A DNA stretch of 64,000 nucleotides from Brachionus plicatilis. Taxonomy: Eukaryota > Rotifera > Eurotatoria > Ploima > Brachionidae. The translations under genes were made by a program, and so were the position numbers. Of this stretch, positions 42,050 to 53,072 are shown in pieces. The stretch spans positions 355,062-419,061 of the forward strand of contig QEOQ01000238.1 of assembly GCA_010279815.1 (NCBI GenBank), given 5' to 3'. Each line of letters begins with the position of its first letter. The first letter of the stretch is position 1. The notes beneath the pieces were generated by a model, which worked only from the letters and a program-made list of their open reading frames with translations, was not told the origin of the DNA and did not search any database.

Positions 42050-42680
42050 AATCGTGGACGCGTTTTGGGATCTGAGCACTCAAAAATATTTTATGAATGC
42101 TGTTTTAATTTTTCGAATTTTTTCCTAAAACTTACAGATCGTTTGAAACATAATTTGAATGAGTTCTGATTGTAAAACACGGATCAAAAAATGCTAAAAA
42201 ACCAGCTGATCAGATAGCACTAACAAATGCGAATACCAGCAAAATGATTGAAAAAATGAGAGAAAGAAAAAATCTGATTAAACATAGTGTGTCAGAATCA
42301 AAGAAAGAGATTTTAACCGACAAGATAGTAGAAGATAAAGAAAAAATCAATGAAATTCTGACCACTATAGGAAAAAGTGATGCCAAACCAGCGTATTTGA
42401 AACGTTTGAGATCTAAAGACCAGATAAACCAAAGTTGTAATTAAAATTATTAAATCAACTTCAAATAGAAGCGAAAAAATTGGGAGTTAAAATACTTCCA
42501 AATCTGTTTATACTCGTTTATAGTCCAAATTTGACTTAAACCGAAAGAGCGCTATAAAATGAATTGAGAAAACAAATAAATGAAGCAAATAAAAGTCTTT
42601 CACAAGACCCATCCATTTGATATGGCATCCATAGAAATCAGATCATAAAATTCAGAAATCAAATAATCGTTCTTCAGTCA
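42050..42680 (+). pseudogene. LINE ORF1 fragment (copy 3 flank)
   Basis: The frame 42244-42444 reads MIEKMRERKNLIKHSVSESK, then DKIVEDKEKINEILTTIGKS, then AKPAYLKRLRSKDQ. Broken frames follow with ERAL, NELRKQINEANKSL. It is the ORF1 C-terminal region of a CR1/jockey-like LINE, homologous to 25150-25630 but with an extra 70 bp or so of coding sequence that copy 2 lost. It holds the empty site for the MITE found at 25631-26332. Confidence 0.7.
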
Positions 42681-43212
42681 CAAAAAAAGCGATGATTAAT
42701 CGATGAAAATTGATAAATTAATCACTAATGAGTAAAGAACAATTATATCGAAATTATTCGATGAAAATTAGAATATTTAATCGGTAATAATCGATGAAAA
42801 AAAACTCTAATACATCATAATTTTTTCAAATTTCATTTAAAATATCAATTCACTTTTTCTCAAAAGGAAAAATTTAGTATTCTACTTTTGAGTAAATTAT
42901 TAGCTTTAGAATTGTATTATAGAATTGTGCTTTATTGTCTTTTAACTAGACTAATGGCAGCTTGAGTAAATTTTTGAATCAAAGAACATAGCAACCCAAT
43001 TAGACATATAGTCCTTTGTAAAGAGGAGATCCACTAGAAACACAATTAATTAAGAATATACACTAATTATCGGCTTTTTATGTAGCTAAATTTCCAGTAG
43101 TATTCGATATTTCAGCTTCATATCTTTCGTCTAGGAGAATGTGAAATTCTTCTTAAATGTCTGAATTTTTAATTTTCTTAATGTTTTCGGCAAGATGTAA
43201 ATAATTTTTTTT

Positions 43213-44510
43213 TTGTTTTTGAAGGAGTCAGAATAAATTATAAAAAGTAATACACACAATTTAATTATTTTTAATAAAATCGTTCTTTGTTTCTTTATTT
43301 TAATGCATTTTTAAGCAAAAATATTAGTTTAACTTTCTATTTCACGAAATGTGCTACGGATCGCTAAGTTTAACTACATACTGTATACTGAATAGGAGGT
43401 ATCCGATTCGATCAAGCAACTTGAATCACTTGGTCTTCAGGGTCACTAAAATTTGATCGAGAGCTTTAAATCCGGCTCAACGAATGTCCAAGCAAAGCTT
43501 ATAAACCCGTCCTATGAGCCGGCCAATAGCCATGGTCAATATCCTAATTTCGCCCTCATATCTACTCTTTCTTTTAGAGGTAACCAGGATTCAGTAAAGT
43601 TTATTTTATCAAACAAACGTTGGTTGAAAAATTTTTCGGATCTAGTCAATTGTTTTGAATCTGAAAGCATGATTATAGAAAAATTGATATTTCATGCTAT
43701 CAGTTAATGGCCAATCAACGAGAAATAACAAAATTTATTTTAATCGACCTGAAGATGGATGAAAAAATGCTCAAAAATCAAAATACTGGCTTAAAACCAC
43801 ATTCAGTGCTAGTTCATGCTGTTAATGCAGAACTCTTGGTATTGGATAAAAGATTGGTCTGAAAGAAAGAATGGTCCGAGGTGAGCAATAAGTCAAAATA
43901 TTCATTCCAATTTTGATACAATTTGGAATTCTATTGTTTGGTCCATCTCCGAGAAAATACATTTTTTTATTATATTTTTTATTTTATTTATCTTGTAAAT
44001 TTCTCTAAAAAACACTTTTGTATATTGCTCCATGTAATTCTTAAAATTCTTAAAAAGCTGATCAATTATTTGATCTTATTGTAAATGTGGCAAGAACAAG
44101 CTCTTTAAAACTCAAATTAATTTTTAAAAGATAAGAAAAAAAAATTGTCTTAATTTTTACTACACTTTTATTAAAAAAAATTTCAAAAATATTATTTTGA
44201 ATAACGTTATACTTTATGTGTTTAGAGTCTACAGGTGAAATAAGACAAATATAAAAAGCATATCTTTTTTAAAAAAATCCAAAATTTAAAAAAAAATTCA
44301 GATTATATTTTCGAAATTTTTTTTATGTATTCGTTTTGAATCATTTTTAAGAATAATCTTTTCTTCGAAGTATTCAAAATAAATAAAATTAAATTAAAAT
44401 AGAATACAAAAATTTAACTAAATTATTTTTGCTTGTACATGCATGAAAATAACAAATTATTTAACCGTGGTTATTATTTTTTAAATTTTTTCTGACTCCT
44501 TCAAAAACAG
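43213..44510. mobile_element. TIR element of unknown family within copy 3
   Basis: TTTTTGAAGGAGTCAGAA (about 43216-43233) recurs in complement at 44490-44507, and the next 20 bp are AT-rich but alike, giving a TIR of about 40 bp. The element is about 1.3 kb. It includes an unassigned frame at 43453-43707. No target duplication is identifiable. Confidence 0.5.
43453..43707 (+). pseudogene. Unassigned coding relic inside the 43213 TIR element
   Basis: 84 residues, from TTG: NSHGQYPNFALISTLSFRGN and WLKNFSDLVNCFESESMII are the most protein-like parts. After the stop, another frame continues (MANQREITKFILIDLKMDEK). Codon use is less AT-biased than the flank, suggesting former coding. I do not recognise the family. 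Confidence 0.35.
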
Positions 44511-44947
44511 AAAAAATTAAAACTTATTTAATTATGAAAAATTAAAATTAAAATTTTCTGAAATATTGCACAAAAAATATTAGAAAAAATAAAAATATGA
44601 AAATGTAAAAATGTTAAATTATTTACATTTTGCCATGTTTTCCTCATCTTTACAGTATTTTACGATTCATTCCCTTAAATATCAAAATTTAAAAATTTGA
44701 TTTAATTTTTTTATGGTTAATCTAAAAAAAATTTATCTTTTGATTTTGAAACTTAAAAAGAAATAAAAAATTATTGAATTTTAGAATAAAATTAAAAAAT
44801 AAGCATAAATTTTTTTTATATTTTGATTTTTTTGTTTGGCTCAAATTAGACCCGTCTTGGTCGTTAACGTAGTTTTCTAAATTTTGGACTGACAAGGGTT
44901 AATAGCTGTTAGATAAAATTTAAATAAGAAGAGAAGAAGAATTTAAA

Positions 44948-45310
44948 ATAACAAGTCCACAAATTGTGGCATTTAGTGAGACTTGGTTTAAGAATATCTC
45001 AATTACAAACGTTAAAAAATGCACTTTGTACAGTAAGGACAGAAGTGGGGGATGCTGAGGCAGCTGCGTATGTATCTTTATTGAACTGTCGACTCATTTG
45101 AATTTTATGATCGAGGTTTTAAGTTAAGGAAAATTGAAATAATTTGGGTAGCAGTTAACTTTAGCTCTGAAAAGCGTTTTGTATACCAACATTTTAAAAT
45201 CCCACTTTTCAAATGGCAAACAAAAAAGCTGCCAACTTTTTAGATTTGATCTTCTTGACACAGCCTGGAGATTTGCATGCAATCAATACAAATTTTGTGC
45301 TTGGTAACAT
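44948..45310 (+). pseudogene. LINE endonuclease fossil 3' of CPLGY copy 3
   Basis: Reads SPQIVAFSETWFKNIS-like sequence, then the shared TGA within SGGC-stop-GSCV, and after a deletion KAANFLDLIFLTQPGDLHAI, the L-D-L-I-L-T motif of the endonuclease domain. This piece extends further than those of copies 1 and 2. Confidence 0.75.
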
Positions 45311-45843
45311 TTATAAAGGAAATCTGATTATTTTTTTTCAATTTTTTTCTCAAATATAAGGTAAGTAAACAATCATAAACATGTAAAAATTTTATCATAA
45401 ACAATTTTAAAAATAAAAAATCCTATCAATAATGCTTTAAAATTAAAAATATACTCTTGATTAAAAGATTGGAAAAAATGTAACTAAAATAACAGGAAGC
45501 TTTAAACTTCAAAGATTAAATAACATATCCTAAAATAAAAAATTTCCTTGTGAGCAAAATTTTACCTCTTTCAAAAACAAAAAATTATAAATGTTCTTTT
45601 TTAAACAAAAATAAAGATTCAAAATTCAAAATTTTTTTGAATTAGCTCTCTTAGATCACTGGTCCAGAGTGGAATATATTTTTGAAAATTATTTTGTTTA
45701 GCTAGACTCTTAAAAAATAAAAAAAATAAATTAAACACAACGAATAACTATTTATTTGTAAAATTAAGAGCTAGTTGTTTATGATTGATGGCTAAATGAA
45801 TTAATTAAGAACAAAAAAGATTGATCTTGTTGCTGAAATTGGT

Positions 45844-47505
45844 CTATCCAAATCCAAATGGACATTTTTTTGCTCCTCCAGATCTTTCAATAAATTTTCT
45901 GAACTCATCGAAATTATATCCTTTCGGACATTTGGTTCCCGCATTCCCAGCTTTAAATTCATACATAAACCCTAGCGCATCTTTTTCCGTATACCCTAGT
46001 GGACACATGCTCGGTGCATTTTTGAAATAGCCAAGCGGACATTTGCTTCCATTGTCAACAAACTTTCTGTAATCAGCCAAATTGTACTGCTTGGGACACT
46101 TAGTTTCTCCACCAGATGGTTTATTATCATTCATAAACTTTTCAGCTTGAGCTTCAGTATATCCCAGAGGACATTTGCTCGAATCAGATCCCTCTTTAGC
46201 ATAGCCAAACGGACACTTGGCAGGAGCATGTAAATTCTTATTCTCCTTTGCATATTCTCCAAAATCAGTCAAGTTGTACTCTTTGGGACATTTTGTGTTG
46301 CCACCAGATGGCTTGTGATGCGACATAAATTTTTCCGCTTCCACTTCTGTGTACCCAAGAGGACATTTTGATTTTTTGCCTGAAACAAACTTGCTAAAAT
46401 CTCTCTGATTGTACTCTTTAGGACATTTTGTGTGGCCACCTGATGGCTTATTGTCAGCCATGAATTTGTCGGCTTCAGTTTGACTGTAGCCAAGCGGGCA
46501 CTTGCTTCCAGATGCCTCTTTGCTAAATCCAAGCGGACAATCTTTGGACTCATTGGCAACTTTGATGTACCCAAGTGGACATTTGCCTGTGCCCGACGCT
46601 TCCTTTTGTTTTGCCACAAATCTGAACAAGTCAGCTATGGAATATCCCAGTGGACATTTGTTGGCTTCATTTAAATCTTGGACAAATTTGAAAAAATCCT
46701 CCACAGTGTATCCCTTTGGACATTTGGTTTGGCCGCCTGACGGTTTGTGCGTGGCTGCAAAAACCTCGACATCCGCTTGACAAAAACCAAGCGGACATTT
46801 AGTGCTTGAATTTTTTTTTTCATTTTTGAGCTCCTCTAGATCAGCATGGGTATATCCAAGTGGGCATTTGGTCTCTTTGTCAGATGAACACTTCAGTCCA
46901 GTGGTGGCTTTCTTTCTGGCAATGAATCTGTAAAAGTCAGCCATGGTAAATCCCTCAGGACATTTGGTGGACGTGTTTTTCTCAGTGACAAACTTTTGCA
47001 CGTCCTCGACTGTAAATTTGTGCGGACATTTGCTCGATCCATCCGATGGCTTGTTCTCAGACATGAATTGATCAGCATCCGAATCAGAGAAACCAAGAGG
47101 ACATCCAGATTTTTTTGCATATCCAAACGGGCATTTATCAGAGCTGGTTGCAGTTGGCTTTGTGTAGCCGAGTGGGCATTGGCCGGCAGGAGTAGCCTCT
47201 TTGACATAGCCTAGGGGACATTTGCTCGAACCAGTAGAATCTTTGGCGTATCCAAGAGGACACTTTCCAGATTCAGGTGACTGCTTGTTGTATCCGAGGG
47301 GACACTCGCCAGATTTCACTGATTCTGCTGAAAATCCAAATGGGCATTTACCTGTACCAGATGATTTTGCTTGGTCAATGAATTTTCTCAAGTCGGCCAA
47401 AGTGTAGCCGAGTGGACACTTGCTTTCACCGCTCGACGATGCCTTATGCTTAGCAATAAAAGCTTCAGCGTCAGCTGCAGAGTAGCCTAATGGGCATTTA
47501 GTCAT
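45844..47505 (-). CDS. CPLGY-repeat protein, copy 3 (553 aa)
   Basis: Intact frame from ATG 47505 (MTKCPLGY). Differences from copy 2: A at 22 (copy 2 has G), A for S at 195, N for K at 485 and M for I at 500. At DNA level I count about a dozen substitutions over 1662 bp against copy 2, more than half synonymous, with no indel. All 28 Cys-Pro units and the KCSSD unit are kept. The frame is free of stops like the other two copies, so all three could be translated. Confidence 0.9.
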   Translation of the reverse strand: MTKCPLGYSAADAEAFIAKHKASSSGESKCPLGYTLADLRKFIDQAKSSGTGKCPFGFSAESVKSGECPLGYNKQSPESGKCPLGYAKDSTGSSKCPLGYVKEATPAGQCPLGYTKPTATSSDKCPFGYAKKSGCPLGFSDSDADQFMSENKPSDGSSKCPHKFTVEDVQKFVTEKNTSTKCPEGFTMADFYRFIARKKATTGLKCSSDKETKCPLGYTHADLEELKNEKKNSSTKCPLGFCQADVEVFAATHKPSGGQTKCPKGYTVEDFFKFVQDLNEANKCPLGYSIADLFRFVAKQKEASGTGKCPLGYIKVANESKDCPLGFSKEASGSKCPLGYSQTEADKFMADNKPSGGHTKCPKEYNQRDFSKFVSGKKSKCPLGYTEVEAEKFMSHHKPSGGNTKCPKEYNLTDFGEYAKENKNLHAPAKCPFGYAKEGSDSSKCPLGYTEAQAEKFMNDNKPSGGETKCPKQYNLADYRKFVDNGSKCPLGYFKNAPSMCPLGYTEKDALGFMYEFKAGNAGTKCPKGYNFDEFRKFIERSGGAKKCPFGFG

Positions 47506-47950
47506 TATTGTAAATTTATCTAGAATTAATTTTTTTTTAATTTAAAAAATAAAATGAATATTTAAAAATTTATTTATAAAAAATAGCTTTCTTCTTTTAT
47601 AAAATTTGCGCTCTTTAAAAAACATAATTTATTTTATTGCTTTTTAGATTATATTTTTTCTCAAAACTTTCTCTTTATGTACATCAAAAATTTTACATAA
47701 GCATCGATTTCACGTGTTTTTGAATAGACTTTTTAGTCTACTTTACCTTTTGCGAATTTAAATTCTTTGAGCTTAGTAACTTATTTCTAAGCTCAGGAAA
47801 AAGTCTTAACATTTCTATTTTTAATGCAAGTTTTGATAAAAAATCACAAAAATCTTATTAAAAAATTTTATCTAAATTCGAGTCACATCTAAAGAAGGAA
47901 GCGTTTATAACTTTGAAAAAATTTGATTTTACTTTCTGAATTAAAACAAT

Positions 47951-49100
47951 TATATTCTAAGGCATTTTCTAATTCAGTTTTTTTTGTTTTTTTGTTCGCA
48001 ATAGAAGAATTATTTTCCCTTGGCCCTTAAAAAATATTTTATTATAATTTCCTCTTCAGATTAAATTTCATTGCACTCCGTTGCATTCATTTTTAAAATT
48101 GAGAGTAAAATTGGCATCTAGGCTAAATTATTTTTGCTGAGTTTTTCTATTAATAAATTATGGTTATTCAAAATTGAATTCCTTAAAAATCCGTCATAAA
48201 AAGAAAATCTCTCTAGACTTTATTTAAAAAAAAAAAATAATTTATTAATAAAAAATCTTTGCTAAAATGATTAAGCCGAAATGACTATTTTAAAGGCAAC
48301 AGAAGTGCATGAAGTGTAGTCTTGAGAGTAAAATTGGTATTTAGACTTTCTATTTGCATATGCTTTTCTTTTTTTTCGAGTCCTTCAATAGATTTTTTTG
48401 TTTTATAATTTTTAAATCAAATCTATTAATTTTTGATCCTTGACATCTATTTAAATTAATCAAAGTCATTATTTAAGAAAAAAAAATTTTATAAATTTTC
48501 GATATCATATTAATATAAAAATCTTATGATAATATTTTTGAAAAATTTGTTTTTTCTTTTACTTTAAAAAAATTATTTTCTAAGGCATTTTCTAATTCAA
48601 ATTTTTTTTGCTCGCAATAGAAGAATTATTTTCACTTATCTTTTTGAAATATTTTATTATAATTTACTCTCAATATTAAACTTCATTTCACTACGTTGCC
48701 TCTATTGTTATTTTGGTATTTTGGCTTAATTAAAATTCTCTTAAGATATTAAGTCATTAAAAACCGTCTTCAAAAATTCCTTTTTTATGAATAAATTATG
48801 GCTTTTTAAATTAAATTTTGCTTTAAAAAAATGAAATTCACCAAATTTTCTTCATAAAAATAAATGATTTTTTAAGGCCTTTTTTGATGACTTAATATTT
48901 AATGAGAATTTTTTTATTAATTTAAGTTCTTCAACAGATTAATTTGTTTTTGAATTTTTAAATCTATTTATTTTTATTTGATCAGTGAAATCTATTTAAA
49001 TTAATCAAAGTCATTATTTAAGAAAAAAAAATTTAAGTATTGAAATTAAATTAATATAAAAAACCTAATGATAATTTTCATAATTTTTTACTCATTTTGA
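47951..49100 (-). repeat. Tandem pair of ~620-bp units upstream of CPLGY copy 3
   Basis: TAAGGCATTTTCTAATTCA recurs at about 47959 and 48581 with the same downstream landmarks as in copy 2. The unit nearer the gene is closer to the single unit of copy 1 than to its own tandem neighbour. Confidence 0.8.
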
Positions 49101-49239
49101 TTATTAATTAAGATTTTTAAATATTGTGATTTAATTTTTTACATCTTTCAGGATTTAGTTATAGCATTTTTATATTAAAATAAATATTTTAAAAATAAAT
49201 TTAATTTTATTATTAAAAATTTTCAAAAATTGAATTCAA

Positions 49240-49470
49240 TGTTTAATATTAGAGAAAGTGATTAAATAAACAAACTGCTTGAATTTCATTAAAAATTAAA
49301 AATTATAATTATATAAGCTACAGCCAGACTAGCTTGCGGAGATGGCCTCCTAGGAAGGTACCTTTAGTTTCTTGCGCATAACACATAGAGAAATACTGAG
49401 AGAAGAAATATAGTTTAATTTTTAGGTCAAATTAAGATAACAGATGGAAAAAGCTGGAGTATATGCAATT
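49240..49470 (+). repeat. LINE 5' region shared with 30640-30840
   Basis: ATTAGAGAAAGTG, TAAACTG, ACAGCCAGAC, GGAGATGGCCTCC and GAAATACTGA...AGAAGAAATA occur in the same order as at 30640-30830. In copy 3 no endonuclease follows; a minus-strand LINE begins instead. Confidence 0.75.
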
Positions 49471-49504
49471 AATATGAATATTTTATAAATAAATGTTTAT
49501 GTTA

Positions 49505-50520
49505 AAGATTGTTGACTAGACCAGAGGGCGTCGTATCGGTTCTTGAACTTGTTGACCGAGTCGTCGTCTGTGACTGTAGCTGGTAGGGCGTTCCAATCGT
49601 TGACTATCCTGTTGGTGAATTTGTTGGCCCTTTGTAGACTTTTGATGGATGCCTGGCCGGACAGTCTTCTTACATGACCTCTGATATTTCTGGCGGGTCC
49701 GGTTGGGAAAGCGAATTGCGGGAACCGGAGGGTTCACCCAGCACACTTCGTTGACGCCTTTGGTGAGTTTGAACATTTGGATCAGGTCTACACGTACACG
49801 GCTCTCATGGAGGGAAGTTAGTCTAAAGATGGCAAGACGGTCTTCGTGGCGCATTGGGGTCTTACGTATGCATTGTAGATTGTCCTGCAGGTATCTATGG
49901 TCCAATACCTAAAGGATCTTTTCAACTGGCCGAGAATTCCTGTAGCTCTGTTCACTTTATTTTTTAATCTATATAAAAAATTTCAATTTATGTGAAAACG
50001 TGACTCCCAGATCCTTTTCTGTGTCGATAAAAGCTGGACTTCTGGACTCGTCTTCCCTCAACAGTAGGATTGGGCGTAGATGTATAGCCGGACCTGCTGA
50101 ACTCCATCGCCTTGCATTTGCTTTCGTTGAAGAGCATACGCCACGTGTTTGACCACTCAGATAGTGTGTCGATGTCATTTTTTAGTGTGGATAGGTCACT
50201 GATCCTGCGTATTGTTGCAATTAGTGGAAAATAGTTTGACTAGATAGCTGACCGCCGCGGACATGTCATTGATGAAGATGACGAACAGAAGCGGAGCTAC
50301 GACGCTACCTTGAGGTATCCTGCTCGACACATGAATACTGTCTGCAATGTGCTATCGCTGCTTCCTCTTTGACAGGAAGTCGCTGATCAAATCGACAATG
50401 CTAGGACAGAACCTATAGGCAATCAGTTTGGCTCTTAATGACGCGTGACAGACTCTGTCTAAGGCCTTTGAAAAGTCTTGGAAGACCACTAGGACGTGGA
50501 TTTCCCTATCGATTCCGTCG
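49505..50520 (-). pseudogene. LINE C: 5'-truncated reverse transcriptase, high G+C
   Basis: Minus-strand frames carry VVFQDFSKALDRVCHASLRA, IPQGSVVAPLLFVIFINDMS, then a damaged region where Y-A-D-D should be. EKDLGVTFSHKLK, HEDRLAIFRLTSLHESR and FTNRIVNDWNALPATV with V-N-K-F-K-N-R-Y-D follow, ending near 49510. The first catalytic Asp is kept; the second motif is deleted. Frameshifts are frequent. G+C is close to half, far above the surroundings, so this is a different or more recently arrived LINE lineage than LINE B. Confidence 0.85.
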
Positions 50521-51137
50521 CTAATATAGTAGTTATTTTTTCTAAATTTTGAAAAATAAAAATGACACACTTTTTTAATCAAATATTTACGCATTTGTTA
50601 TAATATTATTCCATTTCAAAAATATGTGATTTTATAAAAATTGTAGTTTTATCATTGAATAAATGGACCTGAAAGAATTAAAACTTTTAGAAAAGGATAA
50701 TTTTTTTAGACTCCTTGGATTAGGAAAATATATACCTTCTTTTTTATTCTGAAATCTTTGTAATCTTGATCACTTAAAAAAAAGTAATGTCAAGCCAGCG
50801 TATTTCGAGATGATTGAGACTCAAAAACAAAAGTAAACCAGGCCTAATTCTAGTATAACTCAAAGAAAAAGCAAACAGAATCTTCTTCCATTCAGCAAAC
50901 AAGAGAGAATTAAATACTTTCAGATTTGTTTTTTTCTTAGTCTAGATTCGAATGAAACAAAAAGAGCTTCACACAAGGAATTGGGAAAACAGAAAATCGG
51001 AGTAAAAAATAGCCTCTGACAAGGGTCACCCGTTTAAAACAGATCGTCAAATTCAAAAAGCAAATACAGTCATCTCTAATTTGTGTAATTACACGATCGT
51101 CTCCCCTTTCGTTTAGATCAACAAGTATTTAGAGAAT
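50521..51137. other. Gene-free stretch with LINE ORF1-like scraps
   Basis: At about 50780-51060 broken text resembles the ORF1 fragments at 25300-25620 (GCCAGCGTATTT, GAATTGGGAAAACAGAAAAT, ACAAGGGTCACCCG). It is a more decayed relative. Nothing else was seen. Confidence 0.4.
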
Positions 51138-51138
51138 A

Positions 51139-51990
51139 CTAGTAGATACCCGTTGCTTCGCTCCCGGGGGAATTTAAATAAAATTAAGAAAAAAAAATTG
51201 CAGAACACACTAAAAAATTTAATGAAAAACCTCAGTATAAACTATGTTTTTTGTTAAGTTATTTGGATGATTCATGCAAATCTTGAGATTTTTTTTATTT
51301 GTCACTCTTGAAAAGGCTACATATAATTGCCCATGAGTAAAAACAGGTTCGTTTAACCCCTACGTGTTCTACAGTTTGTCCTTGAGATTTATTTATACTC
51401 ATTGCAAACGCTGGTCGTATAGGAAATTGAAGCCTTTTTTATTCGAAAGGTTAACTTGCATCAGTTGGAATCAATGGCATTCTCGGTATGTAAACTATTT
51501 TTTTAGCATTAGATCCAACAGCTATTTGACATTCAATTATTTTACTGTAAAAATTTCTACAAATAAGCCTGGTACCGTTACACAATCCATCCGAAGCTGT
51601 GACATTTCTAAGTAAAATAATAGTTTGGCCTTTTTTAAGAACTAATTTATGAGGTGGCATTCCTGATAAATTTAAGCTATTTAAAAATTCTGTCGGGTAT
51701 AAAGCTGTATGTGCGTCATTCAAAACAGCATCAGCTGATAAATATTTGTTCTCTTCACCTTTAATTCAATTAAAAGGTAATTTATATATTGAATTTTTTG
51801 AAGATTTATAGAAGATTATTTTTACCTGGAAAAAGTGAAGTAGCTATTGAGTTGAATTTATCGACGTCTACATTTTTTGCTGTTAAAATAGCTCTTGATG
51901 CAATTGATTCGTTCGCATCTACATTATCACTTATATTGAAATATATTTATATTAATCAAGATTAAATTAAACTGTATTATTAAAAGACAT
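51139..51990 (-). mobile_element. Helitron 3' end with helicase C-terminus and an intron
   Basis: Minus-strand frames: ESIASRAILTAKNVDVDKFN, then a 67-bp GT-AG intron (51825-51759), then YLSADAV, YPTEFLNSLNLSGMPPHKLV, KKGQTIILLRNV, GLCNGTRLI and IPRMPLIPTD. After shifts, RPAFAMSINKSQGQTVEHVG and VFTHGQLYVAFSRVTNKK complete the PIF1-like helicase motifs. The element ends with a GC-rich hairpin (CCCGGGAGCGAAGCAACGGG) and CTAG at 51142-51139 followed by T, as Helitrons end in CTRR before T. The Rep domain and the rest of the helicase are missing, so it is 5' truncated. Confidence 0.9.
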
Positions 51991-52184
51991 ACTAATTGGC
52001 GATATTAGGATAGGATAAATTTTAAATAATTAGAAAATACTTAATTGATAATTGGTAATCAATCAATTATCTATTCTCTCTCGCTATTCAACCTTGACAT
52101 CAATAACTCGCTAACTCGCTAACTTCGTGAAATTTTAAATAATTAGATATTTCGCTATTTGAATTATTGTTAAGTTAATTTTGT

Positions 52185-52222
52185 CAAATCCCATTGAAAA
52201 GTCCCCAAATCCCATTGAAAAA
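52185..52222. repeat. Two direct repeats CAAATCCCATTGAAAA
   Basis: The 16-mer occurs at 52185-52200 and 52206-52221, 21 bp apart, beside the Helitron remnant. No function apparent. Confidence 0.7.
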
Positions 52223-52254
52223 TGTAGCATTATTTGAATCGTTTGTATTAGATT

Positions 52255-52330
52255 CTATTATTTATTTTTTTTATTTATTTATTTAATTAAAGTTTAAGTC
52301 CAATGGACAAATTGAAATAAAAATTTAAAG
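52255..52330 (-). repeat. Retroposon-like tail with hairpin
   Basis: TTTATTTATTTATTTAATTA abuts GTCCAATGGAC, a short palindrome. On the minus strand this is a stem followed by an AAATA tail, like the structure at 3838-3905. Confidence 0.3.
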
Positions 52331-53072
52331 GAAATTAAATATCCATTTTACAATTATGCAGAAAATTCAGTCTGTTATATATAAATCACAAATAAAATTA
52401 CAAATAAAAATGATTAAGATTATTCAACAAACAATATTCTATTAAATAAAAATAGTATTTTATTGAGTCGGTTGTTGTTACATTAAAGGCACCATTCAAT
52501 CAAAATAACACTTAATGCTAAATCATATTCAGTGCAATTTAAATCTTCTCCAGATCAGATCTTCTACTTTTGATAACTGTTTAATAAAAGCAGTCTTCTC
52601 TTTATCAAATATCTTGTTATCTTTCCTTAAGAATTCAAATACGTTTTTACATAATTGGTTAATGAGAATTTATTTGGCAAAGAATATTTTATGCTAATAA
52701 TAAATCTGTCTGATAGACTCCCATTTTAGTGCTTTGTTCAGAGGTTTTGTTTTTGTAAATTAAGTGAGTTCTAAAAATCCCTTTATTAAATTGTTTTGCT
52801 GTATATCAAATTCCTCTTAACTAGTTTCATTTATAAAAATATTATCTAAATGATATCTAATGACTGATTGAGAGAACTGTTTGTATAGAAAGCTATTGTT
52901 TCTGGCTTCATTAGCTATGGTTTGCATCCAACACAATTAAGAGAGTAAAAACTCTTTCAACTTTATCTATCTTATTTGCCATGAAATCATTTATTGATTT
53001 CTGATTTCCAATTGGTAGGCCAAGATAAATCAAACTTGTGCTTTTGAAATTGTAGAACCATTTAATTTAAAA

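Larger units (their letters stand above)
42050..49470 (-). repeat. Segmental duplication, CPLGY block copy 3
   Basis: Same order and orientation as 25066-30840: ORF1 fragment, endonuclease fossil, CPLGY gene (-), doubled upstream unit, LINE 5' region. A 2.3-kb insertion (about 42681-44947) separates ORF1 from the endonuclease. It starts with repeated AATCGATGAAAATT words (42690-42800), which resemble a transposon end. Confidence 0.85.
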
